Assembly (NCBI RefSeq): GCF_036850765.1 | Contig: NC_089492.1 | Span: 166,406,296 to 166,470,295 of the forward strand | DNA length: 64,000 nucleotides | Direction: 5' to 3' | Source: Saccopteryx bilineata | Lineage: Eukaryota; Chordata; Mammalia; Chiroptera; Emballonuridae | In this document: in pieces, positions 22,428 through 33,699 of the stretch | Layout of the letters: each line of letters opens with the position of its first letter | Position numbering within the stretch: the stretch's first letter is position 1 | Notes under the pieces: generated by a model | Seen by the model: only the letters and a program-made list of their open reading frames with translations | Databases searched by the model: none | Told to the model about the DNA's origin: nothing | Program-made: the position numbers and the translations under genes

Positions 22428-24270
22428 GATGACTAAGAGTGGGTAGACTCGGGGAGAGCTGTCAGTGCTTGCTGGCCCTCTTTCTTAACTGCTTCCCCTG
22501 CACAGATACTATATACTTTGGTATTGCATTGCAGGGAGATTGGGAATTTGCTTTTTTTAAAAAAATAAACAACAAGGGATTTCTAAATTGAGGGTCACCT
22601 ATGTTTTTGGCTAGGTCCCTGTCATATTAAGAGTAAGCTAACTCAATGTTTAACTGCTCAAAAGAAAGGAGTGCGGCCCATATGAGGATGGAAAGAATCA
22701 CAAGAGGGAGATGATGTGGGTCATGAGTTCCTGCGTGAGCCTGGAGCTTGGAGCTGGTCAGACTCCCACTCAAAGCTCCCTTCCCCCACCGCTCCTGACA
22801 CCCACCAAGCTCCCAACACCCGCCAACCTCTCCTTGTCTTTAAGGATTCTTCCTCATATAATTTGTTATTGGTTTATGGATATTTATAGGAGCATTTGTG
22901 TTACCAGTGGAACACACAAAAGTTGTGGCTGTTTTGGAATGTGCTTGGTGGCAGGCGGCAGTCTAATTGCCATCTGATAGTTGATGGTTAGAGTTGAAAG
23001 TCAGAAAAAAGTGGCCCAGGAGACATTTTGGAGATAGAAAAGTCTGTTTCTCTCTGCAAAGAGATGGTAACTGACCCTCAGGATAGTGGGTTACAGTATC
23101 CTGGATTTTGATATAGAAAAAGATAAAAATATGAAGTATAAAAATCTAGGTTATATATTTCCAGGTTTCCTTTTTTTTCAACCTGTATTCCTTGGACTAA
23201 ACATAGCAGATTCCCAGACCATAGAGATCCTCACAGTCAAATTCTACCTGGTGGAGATGAGCAGTTTCTAATGAGAGCTGTGATTTGAGGGCTAGGGCTT
23301 TGGGAGAAATGCATATGAACAGTATAGACGGGTAAGTCTCTAGGTGCCGTTCTAACACATGATAATACACTAGCCAGCATTGTCCCAAAGAGTTTTGGAA
23401 ATTGCCATGTTTCTCACAAGGAACTGAAGAAAAATGATATACTGGTATGTTAAAAGCAGGCATGTGGGTTAAATTGCAAAAATCTCCAAATCAGGGAAGC
23501 TATCCATTCACATGGCCATTTTCAGCCCTGAGTTATGACATGTTTTTGACTCAGCCTCATGCTTGTGTAGGTTTGCACCTGCCCATGATGATTTTGTTTC
23601 TGGCTTAACCTGGGGAAATGGAGGACTTGGGGACTTGGCCAGAGCACCTCAAACACATTAAGAGCTCCTGCCAGAAAAAAAAAAATAACATGTGTAAAAT
23701 GACACCACCCACAACACAAATGAGCCACACCTGTACAGCATGAGGAAATATGTCCCTTTTTAAGAACTGGACTGCTTGCTGGCAAAAGGGGCAAAGGTCA
23801 GTCCCTCTCTGACCAGGTAACTCCCATGGGTTCCGATGACCTCCGGCTGTTCAGCCCTGACTCCAGCAAGTTGAATGGTCATCAGAGGAATAGGTAAGAC
23901 AATGTGAATGGGTCATTGTTTCTCACTATTGGAAATACACCTGAATATGTATAGCCAATTAAATTTTGCCTATTCATTCACTATCTTAAATGTCATCATA
24001 TGCAAATTGGCTGACTAGTAGCTTTCTCCAAGTTTAAATGCTGAGTTGCCTAACCATCAATTCTGAACTTGCCCTTCTCCTCCTTCCTGGAGAACCAGGA
24101 AGTGCTCAGGACTTCTGACACTCTGCTGATAGTGTCCACATCAGTCACATCTGAACTCCTGTATCAAAGACTCCTCAATGTTATTAATAACTAGGTAACA
24201 TATTTTCAGTAGGTCCATGAGCCAGGCTCTATGATTTCTGTGCAGTATGTGATTTGGTTTTTCATCTTAA
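22428..24270. other. Unique sequence, no gene recognised
   Basis: I see neither a gene nor a recognisable young repeat. Short open frames occur (for example 22711-22977 and 23522-23794) without domain signatures. Confidence 0.5.
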
Positions 24271-24420
24271 ATGGCTAATATTATGTTCTTTTATAAATGA
24301 AGCATAAGAAATGTAGAGAAGACAAATAACTGGCCTAAGGGCAGACCACTCATAGATGGTAGAACCAGGATTCCAGACCAGATCTGTCCAGCTCTGAATT
24401 CCATGCCCAAGCCCTCTACA
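24271..24420 (-). repeat. MIR-like fragment, antisense
   Basis: 'ataaatgaagcataagaaat', 'aactggcctaagggcagac' and 'gtagaaccaggattccagac' follow a degraded antisense MIR. Confidence 0.5.
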
Positions 24421-24532
24421 TCTATATTCTAAGGCAGGGTCTTTGCAACAATGTAACACCAACAGAGAAAAAGGTTCATTCATTCATCAAGTGCTTATGG
24501 AACACCTGTATGATGTAGGCAATATTCTGGAT

Positions 24533-24650
24533 CAGGGATTGGCAAACTTTTTCTGGAAAAGATCAGACAGTATTTCAGGATTCATGGGCTATATGGTCAG
24601 TCATGCTGATTCAATTCTGTTGTACTGTGAAAGCACCCTGGTGGTGCAGC
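24533..24650 (+). repeat. hAT-type MER fragment
   Basis: 'cagggattggcaaactttttc', 'ggaaaagatcagacagta' and 'gggctatatggtcagt' are typical of an old eutherian hAT MER element, here truncated on the right. Confidence 0.65.
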
Positions 24651-24689
24651 CTGAGTGGTGGTGACAGCCTTGCTACCTGTTGTTTTCCC

Positions 24690-25650
24690 AACATAGCGCC
24701 GGTAAAGGTTCCAGGAGGGAAATATCAGTAGATATTCCCACCACCTCACCTCCTGGAGCTATCCTCAGGGTCACACACCCTGATTGCTGTATTCCTCCAA
24801 CAGTGCTGACCCTTACATCTACTCTATATTCAATTCTACTATTTTCTCTCAAGAGTTATTTGCATTTCTAAAGTCTGATGTGTCTTCTGTGGCTATCTCT
24901 GGCTTACATCGATGAAGCCCCCTTTTTTTGCACCATATCTGTGAGAAAAATGTTTCAGGACCTCCGATCAGCAGTTTGTGATCCCACAGTCTAAGCCAGA
25001 CCTTGCTCTTTTTATTCCTGCCACCTGGCCCTCGACAGGTAACTAACCTAATGGCTTCCACAACTTCTGCAGGGACCAGTAGGTCCCCAGGACCACCCAA
25101 GTTTGCTTAAGATGCTCCTTCTACCCTGGAATCAGCCACAGAGCAACAGCTTCCTGGTTTTTGGCACCTGGTCTTCTGGAAAGTTAAATCATCATCTGTC
25201 CCTTTGTCTGATCAAGCAGCTTGGCAACCCTTGAGTGTAAATAACAACCATAAAACAAATATCACTGAGGGATCTTAGCAAGGTATCTTGAGCCCAGTAG
25301 GATGTGTTGTCTAAATTCTGGGCAATATTGTGCAGTGGGTCCATTTCCCTTCCTTTGAAAAAGCTGCTATGACAATTTCCATAAAGAGAAGGAGTCTGGG
25401 GTAAGGAGTTTGGGTAAACAGGCCTGCTAGGTGGCTTGGCCCACCATTGTCATGTGGTTCAGTAACAGGAATCAGGTAAGCAGCTGAGTTAGGGGCTGCT
25501 GGTGAGAAATTCTAGGCTGGTTGGAGAATAAACGTGGAGATGGAAGAGAAAACATTGCTTAGATCAGCAGCTGATTTATTATGTCAGTTGATGTAACAAT
25601 GATTTATTTTTTTCTAAGCCACCTATAATTATTTCCTTAAACGTCAGTCA
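24690..25650. other. Unique sequence, no gene recognised
   Basis: Mixed sequence. I see nothing that codes or repeats convincingly. Confidence 0.5.
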
Positions 25651-25654
25651 ATCT

Positions 25655-25800
25655 TAGGAGAGTACTCGGGTTCTGGAGTCAGACCAGCATGGGTTTTCAC
25701 TCACTGTGTGCCCTGGACCTTGTGTCTGAATCTCTCAGAGCCTTTGTTTTCTTCTATGGAGATGGAGATAACATGGACTTCCCCAGAACTGACCTGGCTG
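25655..25800 (+). repeat. MIR fragment
   Basis: 'ggttctggagtcagaccagc' and 'tctctcagagcctttgttttc' are the MIR 5' and core segments. Confidence 0.7.
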
Positions 25801-25829
25801 AGAGATGTAATTTTCATAACAGTGCCCAA

Positions 25830-26880
25830 CGTGATGCTGTTAATATTATTTACAGCGGTGGTTCCAAAATATTAGCCCAATTACTTACCATATAAGCCTT
25901 CCCATAAAGGTCATAAGTTAGAAACTGTGGTGCAATGCCCCAATTATTGCTGACAAAATCCCCAGTGAAAGATGAAAGGTGTATTTGCAGAGTTTTGCTC
26001 ATTCAGCAAGTTTTTGTTTCTCTCTGTGTAACTTCTAGTGCTTTTAGAAGTGCAGAGTCCAAGAAAACAGGTAAAATGTAGAATTTGATACATTGTTCTT
26101 GTAGAAGGAATCTCATATATCATATAAGCAGTTAACCTTCAGAGACAGCATCTACCTGTCACACAAAGGGTTAACGGCAGAGCGGGGACCAGGTACCACC
26201 CTACCTGAAGCCTCTAGTGCACCTGTTTTCACTGTGCCCTACACTCGGCCTCCCTTGAACTCCTGGGTTAAGTTTGTGAAATCATTCAAGCTGTTGGTGC
26301 CAAAGCCACAATGACCTTCATGCTTTAGAGGTCAGGGTCAGAACAGAGAAAGGAGGAAGGTGGTGTAGGACAGAAAGTAGCTCAAGAAAGTGGAGAGACA
26401 GGTTGGCAGGTCCTTCCCAACTTAACTGACGGTCCCCCATACCTTACCCTTGGCCCATTCTCCTCCCACAGTGCCTGATTCAAAGTGCAGATGTCTGAGG
26501 ACCTTAGAACCCTCGCTTGTCCAATCGACACTCCATATACTTCCTCTTCATGAAAGAACAAAGTCCCCGAAAATCACGTTAAAAGCAGCATTGAAACTTT
26601 CACTAGCTCCATTACTTTTGCACCTTGGGCATTAAAAACTTTCAACTTGACCTTGATTGGTCAGAGAGGAGGAGCAAGAGAGACTCCGAAAAAAGCTGCT
26701 CAGCCTGCGGACGCTGGATTCAATTCTTCCTGACAAGTCTAGCAGAGAAGCAGTCTTCTTTAGTTCAATGTCCAGCTTAGTGAGTACTACTACCCTCTTT
26801 TAGGTGAGAATTCTAGTGTCAGTCATCAAAGTGCTTAACAAAGAGCTTTTTCACAATTCTCCAGACTAGACATTTTTATC
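25830..26880. other. Unique sequence with a CCAAT-containing patch near 26570-26790
   Basis: No repeat is recognised. A CCAAT-type box (TTGATTGGTCAG, about 26653-26664) is followed by a short purine-rich stretch and an ATGTCCAGCTTA ending at a GTGAGT donor-like motif (26779-26784). No open frame supports a gene. Confidence 0.4.
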
Positions 26881-27060
26881 TCCGATGTCTATCCATCCAG
26901 CATTTAATGAGAGCCTTTCATGTAGGAAGCACTGTGCTGGGAGCTGGGGCCATAGAGGTGAGTGAAGAATAGTCCTACCCTAAGGCCTTAAGTAGACTGT
27001 GGGCACGACAGGGAGGAAGCTCAGGGGCAGACCTGTGCACAGAGCTCAGATCCTGCAGCG
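26881..27060 (-). repeat. L2-like fragment, antisense
   Basis: 'ccagcatttaatgagagcc', 'gcactgtgctgggagctggg' and 'catagaggtgagtgaa' resemble the antisense L2 3' end. Confidence 0.5.
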
Positions 27061-27284
27061 GACACCTGCCAAGCCTGGGAGGGGTGGAGTAATGCCTTCT
27101 GTGGGAAGCAGAGGGGACAGGCAGCAGGACCAAGGACCTGGAAAGGGAGAAAGAGAGTCTATGGAAGGCAGGGAGGGCCTGCCTGTGGGCCAGCATTGCT
27201 GGCAGGGGGAAGGGAGGGCGGGAGGCAGTGTAGAGGGAAAACAAGGCGGAGCTTAGAGAGCCTGGTTGGCTACTAAAAGACAAA

Positions 27285-27562
27285 ATGTGTGCTTGTTTAT
27301 TTATATTTTAAAAGATTATAATTTAAAATCTTTAAAAATGTAATTTAATATTTATCTTTTAAAATATGGTTTTAAATATTTATATTTTAAAGGATAATTT
27401 AAATATTTATTTTTAATAATTTAAAATATTTGTCTTTTTAAATATATTTATCTTTTATAATACAGTTTAAAATATGTGTTTTAATTTAATAATTTAAAAT
27501 ATTTATTTTTAAATTGAGCTTTAAAATATAATCAATACATAAATCTAGAAAACATTCAAATA
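27285..27562. repeat. AT-rich low-complexity block
   Basis: About 275 bp that is almost only A and T, built of variants of TTTAAAATATTTAT. It shows weak internal periodicity but no exact unit. Confidence 0.9.
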
Positions 27563-27599
27563 GAAAACTATAAAATGAACTTAAAATTCTCCTCACTTA

Positions 27600-27720
27600 G
27601 TCTGACCTGTGGTGGCGCAGTGGGATAAAGTGTCGACCTGGAACACTGAGGTTGCTGGTTCGAAACCCTGGGCTTGCCTGGTCAAGGCACATATGGGAGT
27701 TGATGCTTCCTGCTCCTCCC

Positions 27721-27753
<33 letters not shown>

Positions 27754-27790
27754 CCCTCTCTCTAAAAATCAATAAATAAAATATTATAAG
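27600..27790 (+). mobile_element. tRNA-derived bat SINE, GCCTGACCTGTGG family (short type), young
   Basis: The head is TCTGACCTGTGGTGGCGCAG with B-box GGTTCGAAACC, then a (CT)n stretch (27724-27755) and a tail 'aatcaataaataaa'. A perfect 17-bp duplication AAAATTCTCCTCACTTA flanks it (27583-27599 and 27791-27807), which marks a recent insertion. Confidence 0.95.
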
Positions 27791-28085
27791 AAAATTCTCC
27801 TCACTTATCTCCCTGTGCACGATCCTTCTCCACAAAGGAATTATAAATAGCCTTCAAGGCATCTTTCCAAGGAAAAAAATGCACATACTAAAATATTTGA
27901 ATATTTATACATACATTTCCTTCCTATTTACACCGATCAGCAGGTATAATGTTTATTGTCTGCATCTTGATATTTTTTCCATCTGGTGTATTAGAAACCT
28001 CTTTAAACCAGACAGAATATGCAGATGTAAGACAGTGGTTTGAACAACTGCAGATTTTCCAATCATTTATTTAAAGTCTCTACTG

Positions 28086-28413
28086 GTCCTGGCCTGTTGG
28101 CTCAGTGGTAGAGTGTCAGCCTGGCATGTGGATGTCCCAGGTTCAATTCCTGGTCAGCGCACACAGGAGAAGTGTCCATCTGTTTCCCCAACCCTTCTCC
28201 TCCTCCTCTTCTCTCTCTACCTCTTTTCCTCTTGCAGTCCAGTGAGTTGGCCCTGTTGGTCCTGTGTGCTGAGGATTGCTTGGTTGCCTAGCAATGGCCC
28301 CAGATGGGCAGAGCATCACCCCTAGGGGCTTGCTGTGTAAATCCCAGTGGGTGGGGGGCATGCGGGAGTCTGTCTCCCTGCCTCCCCTCCTCTCCCTTGG
28401 AGAAGAAGAAGAA
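28086..28413 (+). mobile_element. VES-type SINE, older variant
   Basis: It starts GTCCTGGCCTGTTGGCTCAG. The body lacks the 'gcaaagatggcccggg' block of the younger variant and ends 'tctcccttggagaag'. The flanks AAAGTCTCTACTG and AAAGTCTCTCCTG form a near-perfect duplication. Confidence 0.9.
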
Positions 28414-29050
28414 AAAGTCTCTCCTGTTGATGGACTTTCAGGTTATTTTCAATTTTTGTCCATTACAAACATTGCTATAATGAACATTTTGGTACACATG
28501 TTTTTTCAACACATTTATCAAGCATCTCTGTATGCTGAACACAGTTCTTGACACCTAGAATATAATAGCAATGTGTATTGTTCTTTTGTGAGGATATCAA
28601 GATAGTAAACAGAACTGTTGGACTAAAGGAAATGTACATTTTTAGTTTTGACAAATATTTCCAAAATGCCTGCTGAAATGGCTGCAGGAATGTGTATTCT
28701 CTCCAAGAGTGTATGCAAATGGTCAGTTTCCCCATCCTGGCCAACCTTGAACATTATCAAACTTAAAAATTTTGCCAATCTGATAGGCAAAAGTGCTTTT
28801 GCATTGCAAGCTTTGACTTGCATAATGAGGAATGAAATGAAGCCTCTTTTCTTGTGTATTGACAACTTGTATTTGTTCTGTGAACTGCATATCCCATTCA
28901 TTGGGCATTTTCTACTGAACTGCTGTCTTCCTATAGATCTGCACTTGCTCCTTATAAATGAAGGAAATTAGTCCCCTGTCATGTGTGCTGCAAATATCTT
29001 TTCTGGGTACTTTTTGGTCTTTTGATTTTAGGGTATTTTTTGCAATGCTT
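28414..29050 (-). mobile_element. L1M-type ORF2 3' region, antisense
   Basis: Antisense L1 text: 'gttgatggactttcaggtt', 'ttgctataatgaacatttt', 'ttttgccaatctgataggc', 'ctgtgaactgcatatccc' and 'aaattagtcccctgtcat'. A stretch at about 28505-28620 does not align by eye and may be a small insertion. It is old and non-coding. Confidence 0.75.
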
Positions 29051-29129
29051 CCTGGTGGAAATGATGTTCAAATTGAGTCTTAAAGGAAGAGCAACAATAA
29101 TTATTAATAACTGTTGTCTAGTGCATCTT

Positions 29130-29297
29130 AAGTGCTGACCATGTGTGTAAGTGCATGATCGGTATGAACCCATTTAATTTTTACAACAATCCTAGGAGGT
29201 GAAACTATTATTGTCCCCTTCTAAGATGAAGAAACAGAGCAGTTAAAAAATGTGTCCAGGGCCTCATAGCTCAGGAGCACAGACAGGACTCAAACCA
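29130..29297 (-). repeat. MIR fragment, antisense
   Basis: 'acaacaatcctaggaggtga', 'aagatgaagaaacagagcag' and 'caggactcaaacc' are in the antisense MIR order. Confidence 0.75.
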
Positions 29298-29299
29298 CA

Positions 29300-30362
29300 A
29301 AAAGCTGTTTTCCAGGTGGCCTGAGAGAGTTAGCAAATGCATGGAGGTGTGAAATGACACAAAATATCAGGGTATTCCAAAAAAATACATTTGACATAAA
29401 GAGAGGCTGCTTCTTGGGAAGGGACAGGATACAAGTGGAGAGGCATTGGAACCGATGGTGCATGCCTTGGCCAGGGATTGCTGGTCTTGTCTCTCTAACT
29501 GGGGCACAATTTTCTTGAATTTGGAGTACATGTCTAAGCCCCATATTATCTAGCACTGTGCAGAACATGCCCAGGCAGACGTGGAACATGGAAAGGCCTG
29601 TCATTGTGCTGGGTGAGGCCTGTGGTGCAAATTATTTTACAGGCCTTAGCTCATGTTTGAATAAGCCTTTGTGGGTTCACTCATTTCACTCCTGGGAGAC
29701 TGGCCATGGTGGCCTGGCCTTCTCTACATGGTCTGTTCCCATGGTGTGCGGGTGGGCTCTCTGCTTCATGGTCAAGGGCAGCAAATCATTCTCCGGTCCC
29801 ACCATCACATAGCACATTTCAGGGATGCTTCCTGCTCTCAGTGGATTCAGAAGATAATAAACCAAGTGAGTCTGTGCCAGCGGTCATGTAATCCCTCCAA
29901 AAAGAGATATAAATGATTTTGGATTATCTGTCTTCCTCTTATAGCATATGTGTGCCTTTTCTACACGGAGGTGATGCTAAGCCCTGTGTGTTGGATAAAA
30001 GATTTTAGAATAGCCAAATATGCATTTAGTTCCTTTCTAACAGTGTTCTGCTCACTCCAACTTGGCAGCTCCTGGCAGCCTTCCCATAAGGCTTCTTATT
30101 GTTGACGTAGGAATTGTGGGAATATTGGCTCTGGACGCAGTATGGTGAGAAAGATTCCTGGATAAGGAATCTAATATTGCAATAGTCTCTGGTCCCATGG
30201 ATGGCCTAACCCTGCCATTGCCCCTCCTGGGCCCGTGGCAGACATTGCTAATCAATCACACACTCTTGCCTACTAACTCTGAATGGTGGCCCCAGGAAGC
30301 ATTCTCAGTGAATTGCACTGGGCTCTTGAAATGCAATGTATCTGTTATCCCCACGCTAATGG
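29300..30362. other. Unique sequence, no gene recognised
   Basis: Short overlapping frames at 29290-29916 exist on both strands without recognisable domains. I see no young repeat. Confidence 0.5.
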
Positions 30363-30364
30363 TT

Positions 30365-30475
30365 TAAAGCCAAAGTTCTGGAGTCAGACAAGCCTGAGTT
30401 TAAGTTCTGGCAGTGTGAGCCTGAGCCTGGGCCCCTCAGTCTCTCTTAGCCTCGCTCTCACCATGAACATTCATT
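30365..30475 (+). repeat. MIR fragment
   Basis: 'gttctggagtcagacaagcc' and 'gagtttaagttctggcag' are MIR 5' text. Confidence 0.7.
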
Positions 30476-30479
30476 CTTC

Positions 30480-32160
30480 AGAGAGCGTGGAAACAGTCAG
30501 ATGCAAAGAATGAGCCTTGAGTCCAGTTCTAGTGTCAGATTTGAGATGTCACTAAGAACCTCTGGACTGCTCCCAATTTCCTTCCATGAAAAATAACAAG
30601 AACAGGTTAGGGCATGGCTGAAGTCCCTTGTAGCACATCAATGGGACTGGGCTTTTTCTCTCCGACTCGCTCACTGAGTGCTGCTTTGGGTGGGGGAGCC
30701 ACTGGTCTAGGCTCAGTGGCAAAGGCCCTGCCTCCTAGAAGCCTACATTCTAGAGGGAGGCAGGCAATCAACAGATCATGTAACACTAGCAGGAGCAAGT
30801 GCCATGGAGAAAATAACCGTGGGTGGCTGGGAGGGAGTGCCAGGGTGGCTCCTGAGCTGCTGGTTCTGAGACAGGAACGGAACCGGGTGCCTGGCTGAGA
30901 GAGAGCAGAGGTCGGGGTCAGTCCTTTGCCCCATCAGAACACTTAGGAATTACGAGAAGATTACGTGACTGACTGCCAACCCTCCTCCACTCAACCTGTC
31001 AGGGAGTTGGGACTTCTCCTTCTGTGAGAGCCTTGGGTGACCCTGCTACTTCAGAATGGGACCATAAGCGTGTATAGGTCCAACCATCCTTTCCCCTTGT
31101 AGATAGACTCTTCTTTGGGATGGGGTGCGGGGCATAGTCTACCAAGGTTTCCACTTATGCAGCCAACAGGAAAAGACAGACTGTCTCCTGGGCTGGGAAG
31201 GCCTGAGGCCCTTCAGGTCTGTCACTGTCCCTCCTCTTAGCTGGCTGTACATCACACTGAGTCCTGGGAGCGTCAAGTGCAGTCTTCTTCAGATTTTGTC
31301 CTCCGTGTCAGCAAGATGGCTTTCTCCCCATCACTATCTACCCATCCCAGTATAGGTGCATTATTCTAAGCTAGCAACATGCTGGGCTACCGAGGAGGAA
31401 GAGCCCACAAGGGGAGATGGGCTAGAGAACAGGAGGACCCAGCTACACCGAGTGTTGGGCCATGCTGCTGAGTTGCACAATTCAAAGGGGTCACCATTTA
31501 TAATGTGTTCAGTAGAAATGGTTTTTCTTGGGAGGGTGTCACAATGTGGAGGCATGAAAAGATGGAAGAAGGAAGAAAATGTCTTCTTTTGACAGTATAA
31601 TTACCCAAATAGAAAAAGGCATGTGCATTGGGGAGCAGGGAGCTGGGAGTGGAGAAATGCTCTGATGCTGTGTTCATCTTTGTGAAAAATCTTTGCAGGA
31701 AAGTGGTGGAAAAGAACCTACTCAATCCTAATGTCAAGGCTACAGAAAGGGAGAGAGGACGAGTTTCCCCCTTAAGAAGTCTCAATCACCTTGGGGTGCT
31801 GCGGACAACAGGCCAACAAAGAGATTCTGCAAAGCACCCTGGCTTCCAGGCAGCTGTCTCCATGCCTTCAGAGGGACCAGGGCGTGAACATGTCAGGGGA
31901 TGACAGGAGGGCCTTAAAAAATAGCACTGAAATGATAAAACCACAAATAACCAAAGTGAAGAAGAAATGATAAAAAGCGCCACCCCAGCTCCTCATCTGA
32001 CCTGGGGAGGATCCCGAGGGAGTCCAGGGCAGCGGCAGGTGGGGGATACTGCAGCTGTTGGTAGGCAAGAGGGGCTGAAGAAGGAAGGACAACATAGCAA
32101 CATGGAAGTGCACTTGACCCAGGAACCAAGAAGGGAGGGACGCTAGCATTAACATGTTCA
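30480..32160. other. Unique sequence, no gene recognised
   Basis: Moderately GC-rich sequence with open frames of up to about 95 codons on both strands. None has a signature, signal peptide or splice support. Confidence 0.5.
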
Positions 32161-32164
32161 TAAC

Positions 32165-32352
32165 AGGGCTTTATATTTTATATTTATTAAGTATTCCTCA
32201 CGTGCCAGGATCCACTCTCAGTAAACTAGGTTTGTTATCTAGTTTAGTTGCTACACTAGCTCTGTGAGGTTATTATTCCCATATTAAAGATTAGAAATTA
32301 AAACACAGATGGGTGAAGCAACTTGTCCAGGGCCTCTCAGCTAACAAATAGC
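32165..32352 (-). repeat. MIR fragment, antisense
   Basis: 'attcctcacgtgccaggatcc', 'gctctgtgaggttattattcc' and 'gcaacttgtccagggcctc' match antisense MIR. Confidence 0.7.
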
Positions 32353-32605
32353 GAGCTAATGCTCAACAAATATTAGAGAATTGAATGGATAAAAGAATGG
32401 GAAACTAATCACTTCTCCTCTTGAGGTATTTTAAGTCAAGTACTAGATCCTTGGACATGGTTTATCATGAGTTCATCATAGTATTTGTCAAATCTCCCCT
32501 GAATCCTTGTAGAAATGGTGGAGAGGCTACCACCGACTGCAGAACGAGCTAGTATCCCCTCAGGGCAAGAGCTGGAAGTGCTGTGCCAGCACTGTGACTC
32601 TTAAG

Positions 32606-33697
32606 TACGGGTGGGGGTGTGGGCTGGGGTGCAGGTGCAGGTACAGGTGTGGCTTCGGGTGTGGTTACAGGTATAGATGTGGGTGTAGGTGCAGGTATAG
32701 GTACAGGTGCAGGTGCAGGTATAGGTACAGGTGCAGGTACAGGTAGAGGTGCAGGAGCAGGTGTGGGTGTGGGTACAGGTGTGGGTGCAGGTACGGGTAC
32801 AGGTGTGGGTGTGGATGTGGGTGCAGGTGCAGGTGTGGGTACAGGTGCAGATACAGGTACAGGTACAGGTGCGGGTGTGGCTACAGGTGTGGGGGCAGGT
32901 GCAGGTGTGGGTGTGGGTGTGAGTACAGGTGTGGGTACAGGTACAGGTGCGGGTGTGGGTGTGGGTGTGGGTGCGGGTGCAGGTGCAGGTGTGGGTACAG
33001 GTGCAGATACAGGTACAGGTACAGGTGCGGGTGTGGCTACAGGTGTGGGGGCAGGTGCAGGTGTGGGTGTGGGTGTGAGTACAGGTGTGGGTACAGGTAC
33101 AGGTGCGGGTGTGGGTGTGGGTGTGGGTGCGGGTGCAGGTGCAGGTGTGGGTACAGGTGCAGATACAGGTACAGGTACAGGTGCGGGTGTGGCTACAGGT
33201 GTGGGGGCAGGTGCAGGTGTGGGTGTAGGTGCAGGTGCAGGTACAGGTGCGGGAGCAGGTGCGGGTATGGGCACAGGTGCGGGTGCGGGTGTGAGGGCAG
33301 GTGCAGGTGGGGGTGCAGGTGTGGGTGTGGCTACAGGTGTGGGTACAGGTGCGGGTGTGGGTGTGAGGGCAGGTGCAGGTGTGGGTGCAGGTGCGGGTGT
33401 GGCTACAGGTGTGGGTACAGGTAAGGTGCGGGTGCAGGTGTGGGTACAGGTACGGTGCAGGTACAGGTGTGGGTGCGGGTGTGAGTGCAGTTGTGGGTGT
33501 GGCTACAGGTGTGGGTGCAGGTACAGGTGCGGGTGTGGGTGTGGGTACAGGTGTGGTGCAGGTATGGGTGTCGGTGCAGGTGCAGGTTTGGGTGCAGGTG
33601 CGGGTGTGGGTACAGGTGTCAGTGCAGGTATGGGTATGCATGTGGGTGAGGGTACAGGTGTAGGTGCAGTGCAGGTACAGGTGTGAGTGTTGGTGCT
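32606..33697 (+). repeat. Hexameric minisatellite, about 1.1 kb, with 156-bp higher-order repeat
   Basis: The plus strand is built of hexamers of the type GGTGTG, GGTGCA, GGTGCG, GGTACA and GGGTGT, almost without break. A marker GTGCAGATACAGGTACAGG occurs at 32845, 33001 and 33157, exactly 156 bp (26 hexamers) apart, which defines three near-identical higher-order units. The outer parts are less regular and contain phase shifts (near 33420, 33455 and 33555). The hexamers rarely form stops, which explains the long frames on both strands. Their V/G/A/T or P/A/T/V dipeptide translations are not taken as genes. One strand is G-rich and could fold. Confidence 0.95.
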
Positions 33698-33699
33698 GC

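Noticed and set aside
32606..33697. CRISPR-like regular array
   Set aside because: The units are contiguous hexamers without unique spacers, in a mammalian genome.
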